The translations under genes were made by a program, and so were the position numbers. A DNA stretch of 10,150 nt, from the NCBI GenBank assembly GCA_002719135.1, contig PBGU01000019.1, positions 16,069-26,218 of the forward strand, in the 5' to 3' direction. Below are positions 1-7,016 of the stretch, one piece after another (the first letter of the stretch is position 1; each line of letters starts with the position of its first letter). The notes below the pieces were generated by a model. It saw nothing but the letters and a program-made list of their open reading frames with translations. It was not told the DNA's origin and did no database searches. Source of the DNA: Gammaproteobacteria bacterium. Lineage in GTDB: Bacteria; Pseudomonadota; Gammaproteobacteria; Pseudomonadales; Azotimanducaceae.

Positions 1-74
1 CCGTACAACTGAAAGAGTCCGACGAGCAGTAGGATTCGCCATAGACGATAGACGAGGACGGTTTTCAAAAACAT
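1..74 (-). CDS. Probable membrane protein, N-terminal fragment (runs off left edge)
   Basis: This is the first 24 codons of a gene continuing beyond the left edge. The ATG at 74-72 shares one base with the TGA of the preceding lipoprotein gene (TGATG), a typical sign of translational coupling. The visible peptide begins MFLKTVLVYRLWRILLLV and continues with GLFQLY. The basic residues K4, R10 and R13 precede a hydrophobic stretch, which suggests a first transmembrane helix or uncleaved signal anchor. No family can be assigned from so few residues. The coupling suggests its product works with the lipoprotein, which is inference. A short spurious reading frame is possible, but the start/stop overlap and hydrophobic pattern argue for a real gene. 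Confidence 0.5.
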   Translation of the reverse strand, partial: MFLKTVLVYRLWRILLLVGLFQLY

Positions 75-1075
75 CAGGAACCTGATTTATAACGCCTATA
101 ATCGTCCCAGAGCGCTTGCCGAAGATCGGGATCGGTTTCCGCCATTGCCGCTTCACGTAGTTGCCGAGCGACCACATCGTCGTCCTTGGCGTCAGGTATG
201 TCGGTTGGTATCACCGCAGCGACGGGTCCAGGCATCGGTATGCCGCGTGTATCCGTTTGCGGGGGTGCAGTATCGGGCAGAGATCCTCCGCCCGAATTGG
301 TACCGCCTCCTGGTGTCGTTGGTTCAATACCTGAGGTCATAACCCTCTGACTTTGTCCGGCATGGTCATTCGATCGCGCCAGAACGATCTTTCGACCCTC
401 AAGTATCTCGCCATCGAAAACGTCCAAGGCGCGTTCGAGTTCGTCGTCGCCGGATCGACTGGGATCGACTCCCTCATCGTCTGAAGAAGGACCACCCGGT
501 TGATCCTCGGTCCCCGTAGCTCCGATCGATTGATCCCCTGCCGACCCGTCTCCAGCGGATTCTGACGTTCCCGATTCCTCGGTTCCTTCCATGCCGGCAT
601 CGGTATCGGCAATTTCTTCGCCAGGTAGTTCTGTCGCAGTTTCCCAGCCATCGTCACCTTCTCCCGACGGCGTTTCAGTGGGGTCTGTCGATGGTGGCGT
701 CGGCGTCCCGCCAGCGGTTGCGGGCTGATCGCCTTGATCGCTTGACGGGGTGCTTTCTTCGCCGGTCGTCGAATCCGGAATAGAGGCAGGTGAAGGAATC
801 GATTGTTGGGACGTCGACGGTATCGACGGAGTCGATGGTAAAGATTGCCTCGATGGCGATGGCATCGATGGCGTTGAAGGTAGCGATCGCTGCGAAGGCG
901 TCGATGGGCTTGATGACGACGGTGACTGGGTCGAAGGACTTGTTGGACTGCTCTGTGATGGTGATTGTGGGGTCGAAGGACGGCTGGGTGTCGACTGTGA
1001 CGTACAACCGAAACTTAGCGTAAGTGCCGCCAGCACGATACTCAGGAAAAAACTTCGCATGCACCTATGGTCCAT
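74..1075 (-). CDS. Serine/proline-rich repeat lipoprotein of unknown function
   Basis: Predicted envelope lipoprotein of 333 residues; I do not recognise the family. A basic n-region (MDHRCMR) and hydrophobic segment (FFLSIVLAALTLSFG) lead to Cys24, the likely lipidated residue. The lipobox is atypical, with Ser at -3. Residues about 25-140 are almost only Ser, Pro, Thr and Gln and include three 14-residue tandem repeats. An Asp/Glu/Gly/Ser-rich stretch follows. Two segments look folded and possibly conserved: a helical block at about 210-237 (DDELERALDVFDGEILEGRK) and a charged C-terminal helix at about 298-330 (VARQLREAAMAETDPDLRQ, then YRRYK). An in-frame ATG at 1090 would add five residues, but its codons contain the AAGGAG ribosome site, so the ATG at 1075 is preferred. 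It lies 136 bases after the TPR-TonB gene and overlaps the next gene by one base. The low-complexity part may be a flexible wall- or periplasm-spanning linker (inference). Confidence 0.8.
   Translation of the reverse strand: MDHRCMRSFFLSIVLAALTLSFGCTSQSTPSRPSTPQSPSQSSPTSPSTQSPSSSSPSTPSQRSLPSTPSMPSPSRQSLPSTPSIPSTSQQSIPSPASIPDSTTGEESTPSSDQGDQPATAGGTPTPPSTDPTETPSGEGDDGWETATELPGEEIADTDAGMEGTEESGTSESAGDGSAGDQSIGATGTEDQPGGPSSDDEGVDPSRSGDDELERALDVFDGEILEGRKIVLARSNDHAGQSQRVMTSGIEPTTPGGGTNSGGGSLPDTAPPQTDTRGIPMPGPVAAVIPTDIPDAKDDDVVARQLREAAMAETDPDLRQALWDDYRRYKSGS
767..892 (-). repeat. Three 42-bp (14-residue) imperfect tandem repeats inside the lipoprotein gene
   Basis: Read on the minus strand, three consecutive 42-base units (892-851, 850-809, 808-767) encode QRSLPSTPSMPSPS, RQSLPSTPSIPSTS and QQSIPSPASIPDST. 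The first two are nearly identical as protein but use different synonymous codons, for example TCA-ACG against TCG-ACT within PSTPS. The repeat is therefore better conserved as amino acids than as DNA. The third unit is the most diverged. A shorter, irregular Ser/Pro/Thr region lies on the N-terminal side and could be older decayed copies. Confidence 0.8.
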
Positions 1076-1081
1076 GTGTTT

Positions 1082-1087
1082 CTCCTT
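1082..1087 (-). promoter_or_regulatory. Ribosome binding site deciding the lipoprotein start
   Basis: On the minus strand AAGGAG is followed by six bases (AAACAC) and then the ATG at 1075. Because this Shine-Dalgarno sequence lies inside the codons that follow the upstream ATG at 1090, the 1075 start is favoured over 1090. Confidence 0.7.
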
Positions 1088-1211
1088 CATTAGAGAACGT
1101 TAACGTCATCGACGCGAATCCTGGCTGAACGTACTCCCATCAGGGCCGCTTGGGTAGTTTTGTCATCACAATGTATACGACGTCCATCCATTCTTCCGTC
1201 GTTTCGGAAGC

Positions 1212-2609
1212 CTATCGATCAGGTTCGCTGGTGGCTCCACGAGACCTTGGTCTCGGGTAGTAGGTGAAGGTGTGGGAGAGTCGGACATCGGGTGTCGCAA
1301 TGGGTTTTCCGTCGACGAAAGCCGGTCGATAGCGCGCTTTACGGGCTTGTTTACGAACCAGAAAATCGCTTCCCGAAGGTTCCGCACGTTCGGTGACCAA
1401 ATCGATGACGGAGCCGCGTTCGTTGACCGTGAAAGACAGCTCAACAACCCCCTTGGTTGTCCGAACGTGTGTTGCATTCGATGAAGTTTTCGGATCTTGT
1501 GGAAGTGATAAATAAATGGGTTTTGGGTATTGCAGTTCCCGAGCGATAAAGTCAGTCGAGGAACCGCCGTCAAACGACAGCCACACGTCTTCGTAGAGGA
1601 TTTGTGCACGCTTATTTTGTTGGAAGAGGAGATACCAGTCGGCGAGGTCGAGCTTTGCCAGTGCAACCTCTTCAATATTTGCGTCGCCTTGTGCCAGTAC
1701 CATTTTTACGATTTCGATTAAGGCGGTTTCGCCTTCGCGAAAGTTATTTATACGTGTGGGCGGTAGTCGACTTAGATCGGTCGATGAGCCTTTGCGCCTG
1801 CTCGCGACAAGGTCTTCAATGTTGGGAATGTCTGCGGGCGCGAATTTTTCCAACCGATATGTATTCGCAACGCCTCGTAAGGCTTGGATAAGGATTGGGT
1901 GCCCCACGCCGTAATGGGTCTTGGCAAGAACACGAGCCCTCTCGTAGAACGTCCTTGCCATAAAGATGTTGTAGGTTTTTACGTACCAATCGGCGAGAAC
2001 GAAAGTACCTGGGAGAAGCGCGATTTCATCTGCTTGCTGATCGAAATTTCGTTCGAGTATGTGGTAGGCGTATTCGTGCCGAGCATTTGCGGTCGCAATA
2101 TCGCCTTTGGCGTAATGTGTGTTTGCTTCTCGATAGACCACGGCCACTTGTTTGGGATCGTGAAGTCCCGCATTAACGCGGGTTACGTGGAGGGCTCGAT
2201 CGTAGGCGTTGAGCGCGTTGTCGTAATCACCGTACCCGGCCAGTCCGTCACCGAGGACTACCAGCGGTTCGACCAGTGCGATGTCGTATCGCCCGAGGAT
2301 GGCCTCGGTTCGGCCGATCTCTCTTTCGGCCACGCGGATCGCCGCTTCATATTCACCTGTCTCGATTTGGTCTTTCGCTATCTCCAGCGTCTCGTTGGTT
2401 TCATTCACGTTGTGTGTCGACGACGAATCGACCGTCTGCATCGCGGTTTCCGTGACAGCGGAGTCGCTAGCGATTGCACCGATCGAGTGCATCAGGGAGG
2501 AGGAAAAGATCCATAACCACCAGAACCTATTTTGTAGCAGGACGTTCTGTAGCCATTGAAAAACGGCGAACTTTGGCACGCTTGTGACCGATGGCGAACC
2601 GCTATTCAT
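1212..2609 (-). CDS. Exported TPR protein with TonB-like C-terminal domain
   Basis: Protein of 465 residues. A hydrophobic segment at about 29-46 (FWWLWIFSSSLMHSIGAIA) looks like a signal peptide with a long n-region, placing the rest in the periplasm. Residues about 75-235 and 315-347 form tetratricopeptide-like helix pairs; the clearest is GLAGYGDYDNALNAYDRAL at 122-140. Residues about 361-452 resemble a TonB C-terminal domain: YPKPIYLSLP near its start, GVVELSFTVNERGSVIDL as the beta hairpin, and KARYRPAFVDGKPI near the end. True TonB has an N-terminal membrane anchor and a Pro-rich spacer, both absent here. An energy-transducing role is therefore unlikely; the domain more plausibly binds protein or peptidoglycan (inference). 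The ATG at 2609 has only a weak ribosome site, and a later start such as M40 would remove most of the signal peptide. It is probably the first gene of the leftward cluster. Confidence 0.8.
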   Translation of the reverse strand: MNSGSPSVTSVPKFAVFQWLQNVLLQNRFWWLWIFSSSLMHSIGAIASDSAVTETAMQTVDSSSTHNVNETNETLEIAKDQIETGEYEAAIRVAEREIGRTEAILGRYDIALVEPLVVLGDGLAGYGDYDNALNAYDRALHVTRVNAGLHDPKQVAVVYREANTHYAKGDIATANARHEYAYHILERNFDQQADEIALLPGTFVLADWYVKTYNIFMARTFYERARVLAKTHYGVGHPILIQALRGVANTYRLEKFAPADIPNIEDLVASRRKGSSTDLSRLPPTRINNFREGETALIEIVKMVLAQGDANIEEVALAKLDLADWYLLFQQNKRAQILYEDVWLSFDGGSSTDFIARELQYPKPIYLSLPQDPKTSSNATHVRTTKGVVELSFTVNERGSVIDLVTERAEPSGSDFLVRKQARKARYRPAFVDGKPIATPDVRLSHTFTYYPRPRSRGATSEPDR

Positions 2610-2665
2610 TGATATCTCACATCCGATTCCCCGTTCTCGTTGGTGCGCCTGGTCTTTGTGTACAG

Positions 2666-2671
2666 ATTCTA
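2666..2671 (-). promoter_or_regulatory. Possible -10 element for the TPR-TonB gene
   Basis: The 103-base divergent gap between the TPR gene and tusA must hold promoters for at least one direction. On the minus strand TAGAAT, five of six matches to the sigma-70 -10 consensus, lies 57 bases before the TPR start codon. I find no good -35 hexamer at normal spacing, so the call is weak. No convincing plus-strand promoter for tusA stands out. Confidence 0.2.
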
Positions 2672-2712
2672 TGGTGTGTCCGATATGGAGGATTCAGCTA
2701 AGATCGTCCATC

Positions 2713-2943
2713 GTGACGGATATTGATTACGAAATCGACACGCGCGGGTTGTTGTGTCCTGAGCCATTGATGTTGGTGAGGAATAGAATTCGCGAAATGG
2801 CCTCTGGCGAAACCATACGCATCGAGGCCACAGACCCCTCGACAAAACGGGACTTTACGAATTTTTGCCGATTTATGGGTCACCAGTTAGTCAATTGTTC
2901 GGAAAGTGGGGATATTTTCGAGTACGTCATTGAGAAAGGGTGA
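2713..2943 (+). CDS. tusA: TusA-type sulfur carrier protein
   Basis: Small cytoplasmic sulfur-relay protein of about 76 residues that carries a persulfide on one cysteine. In E. coli TusA takes sulfur from IscS and passes it towards 2-thiouridine formation in tRNA. The family signature is clear: DTRGLLCPEPLMLVR carries the catalytic Cys of the CPxP motif. GETIRIEATDPSTKRD is followed by FCRFMGH, whose cysteine and histidine match E. coli TusA, so this fits TusA better than its paralogues. The frame is open back to an ATG at 2584 inside the divergent TPR gene, but family length points to the GTG at 2713 (VTDIDYEIDTRG). No good ribosome site precedes that GTG; the in-frame ATG at 2671 would add 14 residues. 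It heads the plus-strand run, 12 bases before the next gene. Confidence 0.88.
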   Translation: MTDIDYEIDTRGLLCPEPLMLVRNRIREMASGETIRIEATDPSTKRDFTNFCRFMGHQLVNCSESGDIFEYVIEKG

Positions 2944-2955
2944 CGATTCAACACA

Positions 2956-3411
2956 ATGACCCCATGTCACTACTTTGCCTACGGTAGCAATATGGATCCT
3001 GCTCGGGTCGTCGACCGGAGGATTCGTTTTACTAAGATATCGTCTGCGGTTCTTGCCGGTTATGTCTTGCGTTTCAACAAACGCTCACGTGACCAAAAGG
3101 GTGCGGGACACGCAAATATTGTTGTAGCGCTTGGTGGTTGCGTCGAGGGCGTCCTCTATCAACTTAAAAGCCCAAATGAAATCGAGAAAATGGACGTGTT
3201 CGAACACGTACCTACGAATTACACCAGGGAAGTCGTCAGCGTCGAAACCCCGACCGGTAAGCTCCTTGTCTGGACTTACTTTGCGAATCCGGAGGTCGTA
3301 TTGTCAGGACTAAAACCTCCGTGTTGGTACCTTGTACATCTTCTGAGTGGACGCGCTTACTTAAGCGATAGTTATATTGAGATGTTGGAGTCCGTCAAAT
3401 GCGTACCCTGA
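2956..3411 (+). CDS. Gamma-glutamylcyclotransferase-like (GGCT/AIG2 fold) protein
   Basis: Protein of 151 residues with the signature of the GGCT/AIG2 superfamily. YFAYGSNMDPARV at 6-18 supplies the YGSN substrate-binding loop. GVLYQL (65-70) and MDVFEHVPTNYTR (79-91) follow, with Glu83 at the place of the catalytic glutamate. Family members release 5-oxoproline from gamma-glutamyl amines or dipeptides, or act on related amide bonds; the exact substrate cannot be read from the sequence. No signal peptide is present, so it should be cytoplasmic. It starts 12 bases after tusA and the ribosome site is weak, so translational coupling to tusA is plausible. The C-terminal part (WYLVHLLSGRAYLSDSYIEML) resembles longer bacterial members in which a Trp/Tyr-rich tail completes the fold. 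Confidence 0.8.
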   Translation: MTPCHYFAYGSNMDPARVVDRRIRFTKISSAVLAGYVLRFNKRSRDQKGAGHANIVVALGGCVEGVLYQLKSPNEIEKMDVFEHVPTNYTREVVSVETPTGKLLVWTYFANPEVVLSGLKPPCWYLVHLLSGRAYLSDSYIEMLESVKCVP

Positions 3412-3463
3412 GTCATTCTGAAGTTGCTGCGATTTTAATTGCACGTTTTCGGATCACGGTGTC

Positions 3464-3700
3464 GTGATGCGCGGTGGATACCGCGAACCGATGTATATCC
3501 CGTGGATGGACGCAGCAGAAATAGGATATACGCTCGATGACGTCGGTGTTCCTTTGTTCTTATTGGAAGCATTTGGTAGGCGGATTCTCGAACGTGTTCG
3601 CGAACGACGTCAGGTAGGCCTGCCCCAACGGGCTGATAAATTCCGAGCAGCGCTTTGTATAGAACGGAACCGAACCCGGATGTTGATGTCGGATGGCTGA
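3464..3700 (+). CDS. Hypothetical 78-residue protein overlapping the next gene
   Basis: I do not recognise this protein. It starts at GTG 3464, or ATG 3467, and its stop overlaps the start of the downstream oxidoreductase by eight bases (ATGGCTGA), which suggests translational coupling. The sequence has an acidic to hydrophobic central part (MDAAEIGYTLDDVGVPLFLL) followed by a strongly basic helix (FGRRILERVRERR). The tail is also basic (IERNRTRMLM). There is no signal peptide, cysteine pair or membrane segment. Codon choice resembles the neighbouring genes. The ribosome site is poor. It could be a genuine small partner protein, a decayed fragment of a longer gene, or a chance ORF between two real genes. 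Confidence 0.42.
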   Translation: MMRGGYREPMYIPWMDAAEIGYTLDDVGVPLFLLEAFGRRILERVRERRQVGLPQRADKFRAALCIERNRTRMLMSDG

Positions 3701-4769
3701 GACCTGCGACTGCATTGTCATCGGCGCGGGTGCTGTCGGCCTTGCAGTTGCTAGAGCGCTGGCTCGCGCCGGCCGAGAGGTGCTGGTATTAGAACGCCAC
3801 GATGCGTTCGGGACAGAAATCTCGAGCCGAAACTCCGAAGTCATTCATGCCGGAATTTACTACCCCACCGGATCGCTGAAAGCTCAAATGTGCGTTCGTG
3901 GGAAAGAACTTCTATACAAATACTGTGAGAATTACCGGGTTCCTCATGAACGAATCGGCAAGATAATCGTTGCGACGTCGACTCGGCAATTCGACACATT
4001 ACGCGACTATCAGCGACAGGCGAAGGATAACGGTGTCGGCGAGCTCCCGTGGCTGTCGCAACGCGACGTGGAAAAGTTGGAGCCCTCGGTTGCATGTCGA
4101 GCTGCCGTTCTTTCGCCTAGTACTGGCATCATCGACAGCCATTCATTCATGTTAAGTTTGCTCGGCGATCTGGAAGCGCATGACGGCGTCGTCTCCTACC
4201 TCACGGAAGTTTCAGCAATAACCACGAACCCAGACGTGCGAGTTGCGTGCAATGGATTTGTACTAGCCCCGCGGGTGTTGGTCAATTCAACCGGACTCGA
4301 TGCGCCGGCACTTTCACCGGTCACAGGGCCGGAGGATCGCGGGTATTTTGCGAAGGGTCACTATTATGTGCTTTCGGGGCTGTCGCCTTTCAATCGACTG
4401 GTATATCCGGTGGCAGACGCTGGCGGTTTAGGTGTGCATGTGACACTTGATCTTGCACATCAGACCCGGTTTGGCCCCGATGTGGTGTGGACGGATGGCC
4501 CGGACTATACCTTTGAAACGTCAAATCTAGAGCGCTTTATCGATGCGATTCGCCGTTACTATCCGGATCTTGATGCGAGTAGATTGTATCCGGGGTACAC
4601 GGGCATCCGACCGAAACTAGCTCCAGCAGATGCTCCAGCATCCGATTTCGTAATCAACGGTCCCGGGCGAACGGGCGTTTCCGGATACGTCGATTTACTC
4701 GGAATCGAGTCGCCCGGATTGACCGCTGCTCTCGCCATTGCGGAACGGGTGGTTGAGCTGGTTACTTAA
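3693..4769 (+). CDS. FAD-dependent oxidoreductase, L-2-hydroxyglutarate dehydrogenase-like (COG0579 type)
   Basis: Flavoprotein of 358 residues in the DAO superfamily. The N-terminal Rossmann motif CIVIGAGAVGLAVARALARAG binds the FAD ADP moiety, with Glu34 at the end of the second strand. SRNSEVIHAGIYY (45-57) is the hallmark of the L2HGDH/LhgO group, including the histidine of HAGIYY. Near the C-terminus GYTGIRPKL (301-309) and GIESPGLT (338-345) close the flavin-binding core. LhgO oxidises L-2-hydroxyglutarate to 2-oxoglutarate and passes electrons to quinone. This protein is shorter than E. coli LhgO (about 420 residues) and belongs to a compact relative, so the substrate may be another 2-hydroxy acid. 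It overlaps the small ORF before it by eight bases and lies 30 bases before the methyltransferase gene. Confidence 0.85.
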   Translation: MAETCDCIVIGAGAVGLAVARALARAGREVLVLERHDAFGTEISSRNSEVIHAGIYYPTGSLKAQMCVRGKELLYKYCENYRVPHERIGKIIVATSTRQFDTLRDYQRQAKDNGVGELPWLSQRDVEKLEPSVACRAAVLSPSTGIIDSHSFMLSLLGDLEAHDGVVSYLTEVSAITTNPDVRVACNGFVLAPRVLVNSTGLDAPALSPVTGPEDRGYFAKGHYYVLSGLSPFNRLVYPVADAGGLGVHVTLDLAHQTRFGPDVVWTDGPDYTFETSNLERFIDAIRRYYPDLDASRLYPGYTGIRPKLAPADAPASDFVINGPGRTGVSGYVDLLGIESPGLTAALAIAERVVELVT

Positions 4770-4799
4770 TTACGGAAATACGGTGATACGGCCCAACGA

Positions 4800-5711
4800 A
4801 TGACATATGCAGCGGAAGCGACGCAAGTTTGTCTGGCGAGACTCGAAATTGCAGAGGGCCCCAGGCGCCTCTTACACGGTCGGGGTGGCAGTTATGCGGG
4901 GCATCACCAGGTCGTAGTTGATTGGTATCCCCCGTACGTCTTGATCGGGTCATTCGACGGAGGTGAATATTCTGATCTCGTTGGGGCACTCTCAGCGCGA
5001 TCGGAAGTCGAAGGCGTACTTCTCCAAATGCGTCGTGGTCGAGAAACGTCAGCGAAGAGCGTGATGGGTCACGTCCCAGAAGAGTTTCTGGTCGAGGAAC
5101 GGAGTTTAGCTTTTAGGATACGTCCCTACCGTTCGCAGAATGTAGGCCTGTTTTTAGACATGGCGCCCATACGCGATTGGGTTCGCGAACGCGCGCTTAA
5201 TAAAAAAATCTTAAATCTTTTCGCGTATACCTGCGCGTTTTCGGTATACGCCATAGCGGGTGGTGCCGAGGTCGTATTTAACAACGACATGAGTCGGCCG
5301 GCGCTTGATTGGGGTCGGGACAATCATCGGATTAATCGACAAGACTTAGGCCGAGTCAAAATGCTGCCGCACAACGTTTTTCGTTCTTGGGGCAAACTTA
5401 GCAAGCTCGGTCCTTACGATATGGTGATTTGTGATCCGCCGACCTTACAGCGAGGCAGCTTCGTTGCCGAAACAGACTACGGGCGCGTAATTAAACGTCT
5501 AACGAGTTTAGTTAAACCTGGGGGCGACGTGCTGGTCTGTCTTAATTCCCCATTCCTCGGCCGACAATTTATCGAGGACCACGTGACTCGGTGGGGCGAC
5601 AAACTCACGCTGCAAGGTTGGTTGAGGACGTCAACGGATTTCAACGAAGCAAATACCGAGGCCGGGCTAAAAGTAGGACACTATCGGAATGGGCTCGCCG
5701 ATAGACGGTAG
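4800..5711 (+). CDS. Class I SAM-dependent methyltransferase, RlmI/RlmK-type (Methyltrans_SAM family)
   Basis: Protein of 303 residues, probably an RNA methyltransferase. QNVGLFLDMAPIRDWV (113-128) matches the GxFLDxR segment preceding the SAM fold in RlmI/RlmK relatives. ILNLFAYTCAFSVYA (137-151) is motif I for SAM binding, NNDMSRPALDWGRDN (161-175) the acidic second-strand region, and MVICDPPTLQRGSF (208-221) the catalytic DPP motif IV. The later motif reads VCLNSPFLG, where E. coli RlmI, a 23S rRNA m5C enzyme, has a TCSCSG-type cysteine motif. The target base may therefore differ, and function should not be copied from RlmI. The protein is also shorter than RlmI and I see no clear N-terminal PUA domain. 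It is the last gene of the plus-strand run, converging on alaA with a 40-base gap and no evident terminator hairpin. Confidence 0.82.
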   Translation: MTYAAEATQVCLARLEIAEGPRRLLHGRGGSYAGHHQVVVDWYPPYVLIGSFDGGEYSDLVGALSARSEVEGVLLQMRRGRETSAKSVMGHVPEEFLVEERSLAFRIRPYRSQNVGLFLDMAPIRDWVRERALNKKILNLFAYTCAFSVYAIAGGAEVVFNNDMSRPALDWGRDNHRINRQDLGRVKMLPHNVFRSWGKLSKLGPYDMVICDPPTLQRGSFVAETDYGRVIKRLTSLVKPGGDVLVCLNSPFLGRQFIEDHVTRWGDKLTLQGWLRTSTDFNEANTEAGLKVGHYRNGLADRR

Positions 5712-5751
5712 GGGCATGAGATTGCCAAGGGGCTAAGGCTGATGGGTGCGG

Positions 5752-6993
5752 CTACGTTTGCTGGTAACGTTGGAGAAAATGTCCGATACGATCGATCGCA
5801 CTGGCGAGCTCGTCAGCGCGTGGCAGAAAAACGATTCGGAAGTGATCGGGGTCTGGATAACTAAAACCACTGCCTTGCACTACGAGAATTTTTTCTTGCC
5901 GCAGTAAGTCGAGTACGAATTTTTCGTCATCGGAGATATTGAAGCGTTTCGTATCTACGCGAGGAAATAGATAGAAGGCGCCCTTGGGTTTGCTGCATTC
6001 GAGCCCTTCGATCGCATTTATACGCTCGTAAGCCACATTCCGCTGTTCGAAGAGAGCACCACCGGGCCGGAGGTAATCGTCAATACTTTGGTAACCCCCG
6101 AGTGCGGTTTGAATGGCATGTTGCGCCGGTACGTTCGCACATAATCTCATCGAAGCGAGAATATTTAAGCCCTCCAGGTAGTCCTGGGCTCGATGTTTGG
6201 GACCGCTAATGACCATCCATCCCATCCGAAAGCCAGCGACGCGATAAGCTTTCGATAGCCCGTTGAACGTTAACGTAAGCACGTCTTGAGAAAGTGATCC
6301 GAGGGGTATGTGCTCGGCATCGTCGTATACGATCTTTGAATAGATCTCGTCCGAAAATAACACGAGGTCTTTCTGTCTCGCCCAATCCACAACGTCGGTC
6401 AGTGCCTGGCGCTCGTAAACGGCACCGGTGGGGTTGTTTGGATTAATAACTACGATTCCACGGGTCCTACGGCTCGTTTTCTTGCGGATGTCGTGGATGT
6501 CGGGATGCCAATCTGAGCCTTCGTCGCATCGATAATGGACAGGAATGCCGCCGCTTAGACGAACGGCCGCGGACCACAGCGGATAATCTGGTGCGGGAAT
6601 GAGAATTTCGTCACCGTCGTCTAACAGCCCCTGCATGGCCATGACGATGAGTTCGCTGACTCCATTACCGAGAAAAATGTCATCGACGTCTACGTCCGCG
6701 ACTCCCATCTTTTGACATTCCTGCATTACGGCTTTGCGAGCGGAGTAGAGACCTCTTGAGTTCTCGTATCCCTGGGAGTTGGGGAGATTGTGGATAACGT
6801 CGCGCAATATTTCTTCGGGTGCATGGAACCCGAAGGGTGTGGGATTGCCAATATTCAATTTTAGAATCCGATGGCCCTCCTCCTCGAGCCGCTCGGCTTC
6901 GTGCATCACGGGTCCCCGAATCTCGTAACAAACGTCACTGAGTTTCGAGGATTTAACGATTGGTTTTTGTCCAGCGGGGGTCAGTTCGACCAT
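5752..6993 (-). CDS. alaA: Glutamate-pyruvate aminotransferase AlaA
   Basis: PLP-dependent class I aminotransferase that makes alanine from pyruvate and glutamate, reversibly. It aligns closely by eye with E. coli AlaA over its whole length, including KSSKLSDVCYEIRGPV, LKLNIGNPTPFGFHAPEEIL, SQGYENSRGLYSARKAVMQ, LIPAPDYPLW, INPNNPTGAVY, ASMRLCANVPAQHAIQTALG and the C-terminal HFRIVFLPR. The PLP Schiff-base lysine is in TFNGLSKAYRVAGFR, with the pyridine-binding Asp in FSDEIYSKI. The frame is open to an ATG at 7068 (438 residues). I place the start at 6993 (MVELTPAGQK, 413 residues) because E. coli AlaA has about 405 residues and the longer start would run across the msrB promoter region. A GGA lies just before this ATG; ATG 7023 is another option. 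It diverges from msrB and converges on the methyltransferase gene. Confidence 0.92.
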   Translation of the reverse strand: MVELTPAGQKPIVKSSKLSDVCYEIRGPVMHEAERLEEEGHRILKLNIGNPTPFGFHAPEEILRDVIHNLPNSQGYENSRGLYSARKAVMQECQKMGVADVDVDDIFLGNGVSELIVMAMQGLLDDGDEILIPAPDYPLWSAAVRLSGGIPVHYRCDEGSDWHPDIHDIRKKTSRRTRGIVVINPNNPTGAVYERQALTDVVDWARQKDLVLFSDEIYSKIVYDDAEHIPLGSLSQDVLTLTFNGLSKAYRVAGFRMGWMVISGPKHRAQDYLEGLNILASMRLCANVPAQHAIQTALGGYQSIDDYLRPGGALFEQRNVAYERINAIEGLECSKPKGAFYLFPRVDTKRFNISDDEKFVLDLLRQEKILVVQGSGFSYPDPDHFRIVFLPRADELASAIDRIGHFLQRYQQT

Positions 6994-7016
6994 TTTTCCA
7001 GGTAGGTGTTCGCTGC

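Noticed and set aside
767..1000. Regular direct repeats in DNA that might suggest a CRISPR array or minisatellite
   Set aside because: The period is 42 bases without unique spacers, units differ at synonymous positions, and the repeat stays in frame within a coding sequence, so it is a protein repeat.
750..1103. Plus-strand open frames rich in Asp and Gly opposite the lipoprotein
   Set aside because: They are antisense reflections of the Ser/Pro codons (TCG/CCA give CGA/TGG) and have no ribosome site or recognisable family.
1097..1106. Palindrome ACGTTAACGT just before the lipoprotein gene as a regulator site
   Set aside because: The same 10-mer occurs at 6267-6276 inside alaA coding sequence, and 10-bp palindromes are frequent by chance.
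1884..2516. 210-codon plus-strand open frame opposite the TPR gene
   Set aside because: No family features; the minus-strand frame clearly encodes the TPR and TonB-like domains.
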